DNA of 37,732 bases from a bacterium (lineage in GTDB: Bacteria > Patescibacteriota > Saccharimonadia > Saccharimonadales > SZUA-47), in the NCBI GenBank assembly GCA_030427125.1, contig JAUHXF010000008.1:1-37732 (forward strand), in the 5' to 3' direction. Position 1 is the stretch's first letter. Each line of letters opens with the position of its first letter. The position numbers and the translations under genes were made by a program. Positions 18,913-27,899 of the stretch are shown here, one piece after another. Under the pieces are notes generated by a model, which worked only from the letters and a program-made list of their open reading frames with translations, was not told the DNA's origin and did no database searches.

Positions 18913-19730
18913 TACTCAAGCTCCTTATCTAGATTTGGATTCACAGCGTCACCTTCTCCCTTTGTGACCACAGGAGCGGTGAGGTCGCTGAAATTCTTGA
19001 GCTGCTGACGAGTTGCAGTATCTGGGTTATAGGCGTCGTAATACAGCTCGATTAATTCTTGTGTATCAAGAGGAAGTGATTTTACTTGGCATTGCTGCAG
19101 GCCGTTCATCACCGCCTGAATACGGTTTTTGAGCTCAGTTTTTGCGCGCTCGAGGTCCACCTCATTGATGACGACATGTTCATCTTTCTTGCCAAAGATG
19201 GTTTGGAAGAAGCCCTTGCTCGCTTTCACTGCTTTCTGCATATCGAGTTCTGGCTCAAATGGAATCACGACATAAAATTTCTTATCCATGATGTTTGTTT
19301 GGCTGACGATCGTTTCCATGTAGTTAATGTAGTCCTCCATAAGGAGTGCAAGCAGCATGTTGTCATGTTCAGTTCGGATTTTATCGAGCTTTTCGATATA
19401 TGGACGCATGTCAATCTTTTGGCTTCGAACAAAGATTTGCACCGGAAAATAGAGTGAATTCAAGAAGCCTTGATATGCGAACTCAACCCCCTCGCGCTCT
19501 TGCGGGCTCATGAGGTCAAAATTGATGCTGTTGCACATGAGAACTGCACGAAATGACCCGTCATTCATAATGACGATACCGTCACGTATCTCAGCTATTT
19601 CTAGCGCATTCTGGGTACTCGTCTTATTTGTTGCAAGTTTTGGTGTGGATTGTGGGGACATAGCCGGCTGTCCTGCTTGAACAGGTTGTTGTTGCTGAGT
19701 TGCCTGCGGTTGTTGCTGATTAGGATTCAA
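18912..19730 (-). CDS. TraC-like / VirB4 N-terminal-like T4SS protein (TTG start)
   Basis: 272 aa; EIAEIRDGIVIMNDGSFRAVLMCNSINFDLMSPQEREGVEFAYQGFLNSLYFPVQIFVRSQKIDMRPYIEKL resembles the TraC N-terminal domain; adjacent to virB4 with stop/start overlap. Confidence 0.75.
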   Translation of the reverse strand: MNPNQQQPQATQQQQPVQAGQPAMSPQSTPKLATNKTSTQNALEIAEIRDGIVIMNDGSFRAVLMCNSINFDLMSPQEREGVEFAYQGFLNSLYFPVQIFVRSQKIDMRPYIEKLDKIRTEHDNMLLALLMEDYINYMETIVSQTNIMDKKFYVVIPFEPELDMQKAVKASKGFFQTIFGKKDEHVVINEVDLERAKTELKNRIQAVMNGLQQCQVKSLPLDTQELIELYYDAYNPDTATRQQLKNFSDLTAPVVTKGEGDAVNPNLDKELE

Positions 19731-19763
19731 TTTCTACTACCCACCCCTCTAGCTCGGGAGAGA

Positions 19764-20891
19764 CTAATGAAGCGATATAACGACTTCACCATCTGATGAA
19801 TCATCATTCTTGTGAGTTTCACGAGCCAATGATTCAACGCTACGATCGTTGTTTTGTGCTAACGACAGTATAGCAGGGTCTACAGGGGTTGTGCTACTTA
19901 TTGACGGGTCAGTTTTTGATGTTGAGGGCATTACTGGTTGTTGTCCTGCAGGCAGAATGGTTTTTAGATGACTATGACTCTCAATAGCCTCTTCTATGTC
20001 ATGTTTTTTGTGGAGCTTATTCAACAGCGCTTCTTCTTCGTCTTTTGTTATGGTCGGTCGTTTTACTACTGGCTTTGCTGGTTTTTGTGCTGGCGGCTTT
20101 TCAGCCTTCATTGCAGTGTGATGTTCATCTACCTGAGGTAGTGATACGCTGTCGAATACTGGGTCTGATTTTTGTTCCTGACCTTTGTGAGCACTAGGTA
20201 GGGCAATCTCTTGTGCTGCACCATCTTCGTCAAGCACCGATTTATGCATCTTTTTACTTTTTTGGCGCGCCTCAGCGACGAGATCAAGCGTGTGTTTGCG
20301 GTGTTCATCCTCGGATTTTTTTATTGCTGTGTCTACGTGGTTTGCAGCGGCGGATGTGTCGTCAAGGATGTCTTCTTCCTGGGCTTGTTGTGCCTGCTGC
20401 ATTGCTGATGTGGGCTCGACCGCTGTTGTGGCTACAAGTCTGTCGCTAGCTGGTGCGCGGTCCATGTTTTTCACGGCCCAACCGCGAGTATCGACGACAC
20501 TTGAAAGTGCTGAAAGTCTGCTTTTTACCTGGTCTTGAGAGAGGCCGTCTGTGTATACGTGCACCTCCTTTTTAGGAACAGTAATAGTTACCAAATCTTT
20601 CATGCCTGATTGATCCCATATGCGCTTGCGCTTCATAAGCATGAAGCGAATTCTGGAGGCAAGAAAAATTTCAGTAGGCTGGTCCTTAGACCAGGGAGCT
20701 GCTAGAGCGCCAAAACCAAAAAAGAACGGCAAAAATACGATAGCTAAAAAAGCCGCTCCCGATGTCACAACGAGAAACGTAAGATAGCCAGAAATAAGGG
20801 CGCCACCAGCAAACAAGAACTGTTTGAACGATAGTGGACCAAGGAACTTATCATCAGCCTCAACGTCTTGAGGGACTTTATACACAGCCAT
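19764..20891 (-). CDS. PrgI-family (VirB3-like) T4SS membrane protein with long charged C-tail
   Basis: 375 aa; MAVYKVPQDVEADDKFLGPLSFKQFLFAGGALISGYLTFLVV...FFGFGALAAPW matches the PrgI-family N-terminus; upstream of virB4. Confidence 0.8.
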   Translation of the reverse strand: MAVYKVPQDVEADDKFLGPLSFKQFLFAGGALISGYLTFLVVTSGAAFLAIVFLPFFFGFGALAAPWSKDQPTEIFLASRIRFMLMKRKRIWDQSGMKDLVTITVPKKEVHVYTDGLSQDQVKSRLSALSSVVDTRGWAVKNMDRAPASDRLVATTAVEPTSAMQQAQQAQEEDILDDTSAAANHVDTAIKKSEDEHRKHTLDLVAEARQKSKKMHKSVLDEDGAAQEIALPSAHKGQEQKSDPVFDSVSLPQVDEHHTAMKAEKPPAQKPAKPVVKRPTITKDEEEALLNKLHKKHDIEEAIESHSHLKTILPAGQQPVMPSTSKTDPSISSTTPVDPAILSLAQNNDRSVESLARETHKNDDSSDGEVVISLH

Positions 20892-20949
20892 AAGATGTAT
20901 TATAGACTTAATATCCTCGAGAACAAAAGATGATAGGCTGACCTAAGGA

Positions 20950-22386
20950 CTATGCTGCCTTCTTCTCATCATCTTCATCTTGAGAAAGAGCAATTAACTT
21001 CTGGTCAACTGTCAAATTTTCTGAGCTTACTGAGCCATTTCTAGAAATTGTATCTCTTCTGTGAGTTTTATTCCTTGCTGCATCCAGACTAACAACATTA
21101 TTAGGCGGCTGTTCTTCGCTGGTTGTTTGCCTGTTGCCTACTACATCAACATCCGTATCTTGACTGGCAGCAAGAATTCTAGATTCAGCTTCATTGTCTG
21201 CAAGTTGAAGGGGTGGGGTTGGTCCTAAGTTGTCATCAGTGTCCGGATTAACGGACTCGGCTAGTCGCAACGCAGATTTATGTAGTTTACTCGAAGCATT
21301 GAAAGGTAGAGGTATATAGACGCCAGTATGAGTTTTAGGTATAGCTAGATGAAGCTTTCGTTTGCCGAAGGCGAGATCTTCGAACTGGTGCTCATTATGG
21401 TCAAGATGATGGTTGAAAGTCTTCATCTGTTTTCTTCTCCACTTTTCTTCTTTTCTTCTTGCCCTTCGAAGCGTGCTTAACTCGAGCTTATCAGCTGCTG
21501 GATTCCCATAGATTACTCTCTCTGCTGCAATTTTTGATCTTTTCTTCTGTAGTTTTGCACCTTTTCTCGCTAGTCTCATCTGTCTGAAAGAGGTAGGAAT
21601 TATGCGGCCTCTCCTCTGCGCTGATACCGGTATGTTAGTGTCGTCATCACCTCTCGGATTATCAAGTGAGCTAACCACTGTTCTACCAAGGCGCATGATG
21701 TATGCGACATGGGCTCTCATGTCAGCTTCGTTCAGACGCTTATCAAAATCTTTCGTCAACTTCCCTTTATCAAGACGAAGAGCTTTTGCGAGTCTGTCTA
21801 TGTCAAACGCTGGTGTAATGCCGGCATTCTCAAGGTATTCAACGACGTGCAGTGCTGTCATGGTGGCGTCATCGATTTTTAATTCCTTGAACTGTTTTTT
21901 TCTTGCCTCCAGCTCTTGCTGAGAAAAAGCTGAATCATCGCCAGGCCTTGTGCCGTCCTCTCTCATGAACCTTAGCTTGGGCGACACGTGCATTTGAGCA
22001 GGCACTAAGCTAGCAAATCCTCTTCTTTGAAAGTCAAAATCTGATTCAGGATTTGTTTGAGGACCGTTTTTTGGTCCATGTCGCTTTGTATGAGTTGACT
22101 CTTTAGAAGTATATGCCAAAGAGTTCATAGCTCCTCTTGTTTTTGCGGGTCCTGGTAGGTTTCTACTGTCTTGGTCAGTCGTTTTTATGCCTCTGCGCTG
22201 AACCTCCGAGTGCTTATTTAACGGGGACTGATTAGGGTTCACTCCGTCTTCATCAAGGAATGGCATGTGATACTTATTGTGATAATCAGGACTACCTGCA
22301 TCTCTTTCTAGAACAAGCAGTGGATCAGCTTCAATCGTAGATTCTGGCTTTCCGTGTGCGTGTGCGTGTGAATGGGCTGAGCTCAT
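20950..22386 (-). CDS. Uncharacterised soluble, charged protein embedded in the T4SS-like operon
   Basis: 478 aa open frame with -10-like TAAAAT 6 nt before the ATG; His-rich start MSSAHSHAHAHGKPES; no TM or family signature recognised. Confidence 0.7.
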   Translation of the reverse strand: MSSAHSHAHAHGKPESTIEADPLLVLERDAGSPDYHNKYHMPFLDEDGVNPNQSPLNKHSEVQRRGIKTTDQDSRNLPGPAKTRGAMNSLAYTSKESTHTKRHGPKNGPQTNPESDFDFQRRGFASLVPAQMHVSPKLRFMREDGTRPGDDSAFSQQELEARKKQFKELKIDDATMTALHVVEYLENAGITPAFDIDRLAKALRLDKGKLTKDFDKRLNEADMRAHVAYIMRLGRTVVSSLDNPRGDDDTNIPVSAQRRGRIIPTSFRQMRLARKGAKLQKKRSKIAAERVIYGNPAADKLELSTLRRARRKEEKWRRKQMKTFNHHLDHNEHQFEDLAFGKRKLHLAIPKTHTGVYIPLPFNASSKLHKSALRLAESVNPDTDDNLGPTPPLQLADNEAESRILAASQDTDVDVVGNRQTTSEEQPPNNVVSLDAARNKTHRRDTISRNGSVSSENLTVDQKLIALSQDEDDEKKAA

Positions 22387-22435
22387 ATGTAAATTTTAAC
22401 ATAAAAGCTATTAATTTACAATAGTGCTTATGCTG

Positions 22436-25400
22436 TTAGGATTCATTCTCGGCATTATTTTGCTGATTTAACTGTTCTTGAGTCTGATTTTGGTTTGGCA
22501 TTTGACTTGAGGAAACTGATTTATAACCTTTCGCCATTGCTGCTCGAACTCTTTCGCCTGGTGAAGCAGGGCCTTGCTTTGGCGCAAGCATAACAGGTTT
22601 GCCGTCAGCGTCTCTCTTCACATTGCCATACTCATTGTATTCGTATGCTGGTTCTGAATCAGCTTGTGCAATCGCTTGCGCAGGTCCTGTGTCTGCACTA
22701 GAAACAATACGAGCAACCTCGGCACTCCCCGATTGCTGAGCCATGGTCTTTAACCTATCCATTGACGCAGACAAAGCTCCCATCTGTGCAGCAATGGTTT
22801 CCTGTTCTTCTACACTACTAGCATTAGCCATTTGTGACTCTAAAGCAGCCATGCTTGCGTCAAATCCTTGCTTTAGGTTCTTGGCTGCGGTAGGGTGCAG
22901 TCTACCAACTTCTCCATATGTAATACTGTCGAGTGCCTTCTGGTTCTGTCTGTTATTAATTGACTCCATGGCAACGTCCTGCATACTCACTCCGCTTTGT
23001 GTAACATACCTTCCGTCATCTCCCCTTACAGCTGCTGCAGAAGCCCCCATGCCATCCCATTGGTACTTCCCGTCCGCTCCTTTAACAGCTGCTGATGCTT
23101 TAGCTATTCTATAGTTTCCTTCCTCGTCTTGATACGTTACCTCGGCCCCGCCGTTCATCGCAGATTTAAGCATCGCAGCCTTTTCACCGTAGCTTCCCCC
23201 TCCTAGATCGTGTCTTCCTGCTGCCGCCGCAGCTGCACTAGCCTCGCCAAGCATCTTCATCGCCACAGCCTCGTTTCCGTGTGACATTGACATAATTTTC
23301 TGGGCCATTTCTTCAAAGCCGCCAGTGAATGAGGTCTTGGAAGCAGCCATTGAGGTGACGACTGCTTGCGCCAATGCGTGACCGGAATGATCTCTTTCAA
23401 GAGCTTGAGCTTGAGCAATAGTTTGTTTGACTGCTTGGTCTGAGTATCCTTTGCCCGCAAGGAAGTCGCGCGCCTCCTCAGATCTTCCGGCTATTATTAG
23501 AGATAGGGCTTCAGCAAAATCATCATTCTTTAGCTCAGCATTAACCTGGATGTCTTCTAGCGCATGTTTTGCATGCTCAAGCCTTGCTTTGTCGTCTGCC
23601 GCATCATATGCTCCGCCCCTCAGTCCTTCTTTCAGACCATTTCTCTTTATCGCTTCGGCTCTTGTGTATCCTGCTTTTCCTAGATCATTAATTCCCTTGC
23701 GCCAACCTCGTTTTGCTTTGTCGCCTTTAAACCTATTGCCTGCGTAAAGATCTTTTCGTAATTGTTGACGCTTGTCAGCTCGATATTTCTTTTGTCTATC
23801 AAACACTCCTTTACTAGTGTTATTGGCCATGCCTGCGAGGTTCGCGAAGACACCGCCTGCGTACTTGAAGATTGCAATTATAAAGAAGAACGGACCAATG
23901 TAGAATACTAGCTTCATGAGCGTGGTAAACACTGTTGCACTGTCGCCCTCGAGACCAGCAACAACCGCAGCCATTCCCCGCCCTAACATCAACATGCCTA
24001 TGACTAACGGGTAGATGAGCAGTAGCTTGGTAAACGTATTCCACCAGAGCTTCCATGCTTTGTCGTTTCCAGGAAAGATCCAAGACAATATTGCGAGTGG
24101 CGCCAGCACCATAAGGAACACAATAATGAGCTCACGAACGTTTAATAAAACAAAAATTACGATAAGTGCCAGAAAGGCAACTCCAAGGTAGCTTGCCACT
24201 ATTCCGATAGATGCAAAGCCTACAGCTCCTATTGCGAGGCTTCCACCGATGGCACCATAGCTTACAAGTGCACCTTCTACAGGGCTGAATATTCTTTCTA
24301 GTGCTAATGCACTTTCTCCGCCAAAGGGAGCTGCAACGAGTCCACCGGTTGCGGCGCCTATATTATTAGTGATTTCAATCATTATCCGAGAAATGTCGTA
24401 CGAAAGCGACATAAATATCACCGCGGCCAATAGCCGAGGCATGGCTCGCTTTACGGTGTAAGCATCAACAAACTGGAAACCAAGAGCAGTAGATATTACC
24501 ATTACGAGTAGAATAGGAATTAGCAGCACTGACGCAATATTTCTAAAACGCGCCCAAGTGTCACGAATTGCCTCGGACTCATAGTAGTCTCTGCCAACGT
24601 TCATAGCCTGTCTGATCTCATTGTCAAGCAGCTGGATTCCTTCACTTGCTGCTTCAATAAGCGGGCAAATTAACCAACTTAATGACCCTTTGGATTCACA
24701 TGATTCCTGAGCAATACCGCCACCCCCACTTTCACCGGTATCAGCAACTGGAACAGATGCCTCTGGTGTCGACAATAAGTCTGTTCTACCTAAAGGCAGT
24801 CGAATAGGATTGATTGAACCATCATCTCGTACCCAGTTAGTTGCACCGTTAATTCGTCTAGAAAGGGTGCCAGCGGTTAATCCGCCAAAAAAACGATCAA
24901 CGAAATTTAGCCCCACAACCGTACACTGTGTGTCTTGTGTCTCGTCAGGAGCATCTGGGGACCCATCTTGATCAAGCTCGTACACCGTTACTCGATTGTT
25001 TTCTACAATGGCTACGTCTTGACATGTTTCACCAGCTTCGCTATCTCTTTTATAGTACCCTTCTTCAACGAGTGAAAAAGTGAAGTCGCCTCTTCCGCGC
25101 ACCGTCGGTATTAGTTGGTTCGGTTGGTTGCTATTTACATTCATGATTTTTCTCGTATTTTGAGCATTAAAGATACTCTTGCGAATGCCACCACCCTTGT
25201 CTTCTGCTATAGTTGACTGCTCTGTGGGATAGAGGTCTATGTCTAAATCGCCAAACATAACCTCCTCTCCTTGCTGACCTGCTACAACCGAGTATCCGTC
25301 TGGTAGTGTTATTTTTCCGGCATCACTTCCATAGTCTTCTGCTTCGAATCTATATGTTTGGTCCCATGGGTCCGAATCAATAAATCGAATAGTTATGTCT

Positions 25401-25576
25401 TTATCGGGCACTCTCAACGTAATGAAATCTGGATCTTCGAACTGCAGCCGGGCATTCTGTACGTCTTCCTCGGTCAAAACAGGGTATGCAGAAGCGCTCG
25501 TTGTGAGTAAAAACGAGAATAGTGGGAGCATCAGAATTTGAACAGCCACTACAGTAAAGAACTTTTTAACAAGCAT
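22436..25576 (-). CDS. VirB6/TrbL-like polytopic T4SS channel protein with N-terminal signal peptide
   Basis: 1046 aa; signal peptide MLVKKFFTVVAVQILMLPLFSFLLTTSASAY; multiple TMs (VLLIPILLVMVISTALGF, VAFLALIVIFVLLNVRELIIVFLMVLAPLAILSWIFPG, WWNTFTKLLLIYPLVIGMLMLGRG, FYIGPFFFIIAIFKYAGG) then long Ala/Gln-rich cytoplasmic tail. Confidence 0.85.
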   Translation of the reverse strand: MLVKKFFTVVAVQILMLPLFSFLLTTSASAYPVLTEEDVQNARLQFEDPDFITLRVPDKDITIRFIDSDPWDQTYRFEAEDYGSDAGKITLPDGYSVVAGQQGEEVMFGDLDIDLYPTEQSTIAEDKGGGIRKSIFNAQNTRKIMNVNSNQPNQLIPTVRGRGDFTFSLVEEGYYKRDSEAGETCQDVAIVENNRVTVYELDQDGSPDAPDETQDTQCTVVGLNFVDRFFGGLTAGTLSRRINGATNWVRDDGSINPIRLPLGRTDLLSTPEASVPVADTGESGGGGIAQESCESKGSLSWLICPLIEAASEGIQLLDNEIRQAMNVGRDYYESEAIRDTWARFRNIASVLLIPILLVMVISTALGFQFVDAYTVKRAMPRLLAAVIFMSLSYDISRIMIEITNNIGAATGGLVAAPFGGESALALERIFSPVEGALVSYGAIGGSLAIGAVGFASIGIVASYLGVAFLALIVIFVLLNVRELIIVFLMVLAPLAILSWIFPGNDKAWKLWWNTFTKLLLIYPLVIGMLMLGRGMAAVVAGLEGDSATVFTTLMKLVFYIGPFFFIIAIFKYAGGVFANLAGMANNTSKGVFDRQKKYRADKRQQLRKDLYAGNRFKGDKAKRGWRKGINDLGKAGYTRAEAIKRNGLKEGLRGGAYDAADDKARLEHAKHALEDIQVNAELKNDDFAEALSLIIAGRSEEARDFLAGKGYSDQAVKQTIAQAQALERDHSGHALAQAVVTSMAASKTSFTGGFEEMAQKIMSMSHGNEAVAMKMLGEASAAAAAAGRHDLGGGSYGEKAAMLKSAMNGGAEVTYQDEEGNYRIAKASAAVKGADGKYQWDGMGASAAAVRGDDGRYVTQSGVSMQDVAMESINNRQNQKALDSITYGEVGRLHPTAAKNLKQGFDASMAALESQMANASSVEEQETIAAQMGALSASMDRLKTMAQQSGSAEVARIVSSADTGPAQAIAQADSEPAYEYNEYGNVKRDADGKPVMLAPKQGPASPGERVRAAMAKGYKSVSSSQMPNQNQTQEQLNQQNNAENES

Positions 25577-25656
25577 GATAGTAAATATAGCATTTTTTAG
25601 AGGAAAAAGCTTATGCGTTTCTCATTGAATGAAAGGTGTTGTAGTATGGTTTCATA

Positions 25657-26271
25657 ATGAACCAAATAAAATTATCGCTAATGGCGTCCCTTCTCGTGTT
25701 GATAGCAGTATATGCTGCCTTTACTATAACTGCACCTGTTCTAGCGGATCATACAGTTGATCATTGCGCTGAACAGGTAGGCTCAGATAATAATACAGAT
25801 TTTGACCTTTGTGTCGATGGTGCTCCATCAACAATCGCGGAACAGTCGAGGTGGTGTGAAAATAATCGTTCTGATAGTGAATTTGAAAGCTGCATGCAAA
25901 GCGTGTTTGGCATTGATGTCACCTCTTCTAACGATAACGAAACGACACCATCACAATCAACGTCGCAACCAGTTGACTTCGATGACGATGAAGTTACGAG
26001 CGAAAACGACTGTAGTGCAGACGTGTTAACATCTGACAACTGCATCATAATTCAGTACATAGTTAGAGCTATTAATATATTGTCAGCTCTGGCAGGTCTT
26101 GCAATCACCGGATCAATAATGATTGCCGGGTATCAATACATGACTGCTCGTGATAACTCAGGACAAATCGAGGCCTCAAGGAAGCGAATCATCTGGGCTC
26201 TTATTGCACTGGCTACCCTTATATTCACCTACGCATTCTTGAACTTTATAGTCCCCGGAGGAGTGATATGA
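25657..26271 (+). CDS. T4SS pilin-like protein 1 (extended, Cys-containing ectodomain)
   Basis: 204 aa; signal peptide, then two TMs: IVRAINILSALAGLAITGSIMIAGYQYMTARDNSGQIEASRKRIIWALIALATLIFTYAFLNFI. Confidence 0.78.
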   Translation: MNQIKLSLMASLLVLIAVYAAFTITAPVLADHTVDHCAEQVGSDNNTDFDLCVDGAPSTIAEQSRWCENNRSDSEFESCMQSVFGIDVTSSNDNETTPSQSTSQPVDFDDDEVTSENDCSADVLTSDNCIIIQYIVRAINILSALAGLAITGSIMIAGYQYMTARDNSGQIEASRKRIIWALIALATLIFTYAFLNFIVPGGVI

Positions 26272-26687
26272 GACGCCTGAGAAGCACGCTTGCTTTTATC
26301 AGTTTTAGCATAGTCTCTTTGTTCATGTTTACGTTACCGGCGGCCGCAGTTCCTTGCGAGCCTGAATCTGATATCCTTGGTATCCCTACCTGGTATAAGT
26401 ATTTAGAAGGTGAAGACATTGGCGGAAAATGTACGCCACGTATTAATGCAGCTGAAGATGCCTTGCCAATAGGTCTAGCTGTTCTTGAAATACTCATGAC
26501 TTTTGCTGGTGTTGTTGCGGTTGTTATGGTTATATGGGCATCCTTTCAGTTTGTACTTACACAGGGAGAGCCAGATAAAGCGGCTTCTGCTAGAAAGACC
26601 GTAATCAATGCAGCTATTGGTCTTGTTATTGTTATCGTAGCAACGAGAGTAGTATCATTCATCGCAAACACATTAACCAGCGGTTAG
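26268..26687 (+). CDS. T4SS pilin-like protein 2
   Basis: 139 aa; signal peptide; VLEILMTFAGVVAVVMVIWASFQFVLTQGEPDKAASARKTVINAAIGLVIVIVATRVVSFIANTL; overlaps upstream gene by 4 bp. Confidence 0.82.
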   Translation: MRRLRSTLAFISFSIVSLFMFTLPAAAVPCEPESDILGIPTWYKYLEGEDIGGKCTPRINAAEDALPIGLAVLEILMTFAGVVAVVMVIWASFQFVLTQGEPDKAASARKTVINAAIGLVIVIVATRVVSFIANTLTSG

Positions 26688-26696
26688 ACAAAACAT

Positions 26697-26987
26697 ATGA
26701 AAGAATTATTAGGACAAATTGACATATCACAGGATGAGCTTAACATCCCTAAAGATGTAGCTGCTGATAGTAGTACGGTTGAGATTGTTCTGGAGCTAGC
26801 GTTCGGGTTACTCGGAATGATTGCGTTCATCGTCATAATTATTGCAGGCTTGCAGTTTGTACTAAGTCGCGGAGAGCCAGAAAAGGCAGCAAAAGCTCGA
26901 CGGACAATTATATATGCGGCTGTTGGTTTGGTGATTGCAGTTTCTGCGTTTACCTTGGTTCAGTTTGTAACAGAGACGGTAGGATGA
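26697..26987 (+). CDS. T4SS pilin-like protein 3 (no signal peptide)
   Basis: 96 aa; VLELAFGLLGMIAFIVIIIAGLQFVLSRGEPEKAAKARRTIIYAAVGLVIAVSAFTLVQFV. Confidence 0.8.
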   Translation: MKELLGQIDISQDELNIPKDVAADSSTVEIVLELAFGLLGMIAFIVIIIAGLQFVLSRGEPEKAAKARRTIIYAAVGLVIAVSAFTLVQFVTETVG

Positions 26988-27376
26988 AAAAAATCATTAA
27001 ATCATTCATAGCATCAACTGTACTGCTTTCAGTCTTGCTCGTACCTGCAGGTGTAGGTGCACAGTTTGACACACTGGAGCAGGTTTGCGGGCCAGATAGT
27101 ACATCTGCGGTATGTACTGAGAATGAGCGCGGTAAAGACGAAGATCCATTTATCGGAGAAAATAGTACACTAGAAATAGTTGCTAATTTTCTCGCAGTTA
27201 TTACGGGAGTAATAGCGGTGATTATAATTATCATTGCTGGTATTACTATGATGTTGTCAGGTGGCGACAGTACTAAAGTTCAAAATTCGAGAAATGCAAT
27301 AATATACGCAGCAATTGGGATCGTTGTGGTTACATTGGCGCGAACAATTGTCGTTTTTGTGGTTAATAGAGTATAA
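26984..27376 (+). CDS. T4SS pilin-like protein 4
   Basis: 130 aa; signal peptide ...VPAGVGAQ; GVIAVIIIIIAGITMMLSGGDSTKVQNSRNAIIYAAIGIVVVTLARTIVVFVV; 4-bp overlap with upstream gene. Confidence 0.82.
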   Translation: MKKIIKSFIASTVLLSVLLVPAGVGAQFDTLEQVCGPDSTSAVCTENERGKDEDPFIGENSTLEIVANFLAVITGVIAVIIIIIAGITMMLSGGDSTKVQNSRNAIIYAAIGIVVVTLARTIVVFVVNRV

Positions 27377-27386
27377 AGGAACAATT

Positions 27387-27836
27387 ATGAAAAAAATGCT
27401 CAGTATTTATATCGCAACCTTAGCAGTGTTTCTGCTTGGTTTATTAGGCATATCAAACAGTCTTGTTGCGGCTGATACAGCACAGGATGCTGTCTGTAGA
27501 GGCATAGGAGCTGTTAGCGGAGATGGAACTTGTGTTGAAGGGGACGGTGGCTCAAAGGCAGACGACACAATTATTACTGTTATTAATATACTTTCTATTA
27601 TTGGAGGTGTTATAGCTGTAATCATGATAATGATTGCGGGGATTCGTTTTGTGACTTCGAGCGGCGATTCTGGTTCAGTTGCTACTGCGAGGAACACAGT
27701 TATTTATGCAGTCGTGGGGCTTATTATTATTGCCCTATCTCAAATTATCGTACGATTTGTGGTTGAGCGGGTTAGTGCCGATCCTCCGCCACCAGAAGAC
27801 TCAATGCTCGTCGAGCCGCTGCACGAAGTTGCATAG
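27387..27836 (+). CDS. T4SS pilin-like protein 5
   Basis: ORF track starts at 27315, but the SD (AAAGGA) and signal peptide MKKMLSIYIATLAVFLLGLLGISNSLVAAD place the start at 27387; GVIAVIMIMIAGIRFVTSSGDSGSVATARNTVIYAVVGLIIIALSQIIVRFVVERV. Confidence 0.85.
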   Translation: MKKMLSIYIATLAVFLLGLLGISNSLVAADTAQDAVCRGIGAVSGDGTCVEGDGGSKADDTIITVINILSIIGGVIAVIMIMIAGIRFVTSSGDSGSVATARNTVIYAVVGLIIIALSQIIVRFVVERVSADPPPPEDSMLVEPLHEVA

Positions 27837-27839
27837 GGG

Positions 27840-27868
27840 TTGAGCATCAATGGAGCTTATGATATAAA
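27840..27868 (+). promoter_or_regulatory. Putative sigma-A-type promoter for pilin 6
   Basis: TTGAGC (27840-27845), 17-nt spacer, TATAAA (27863-27868); SD AAAAGGA follows before the ATG at 27900. Confidence 0.5.
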
Positions 27869-27899
27869 CTAAGTAAACCTAAAAAAGGAATAAAACAAT

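Noticed and set aside
27315-27386. N-terminal extension of pilin 5
   Set aside because: Overlaps the end of pilin 4; the signal peptide and SD point to ATG 27387.
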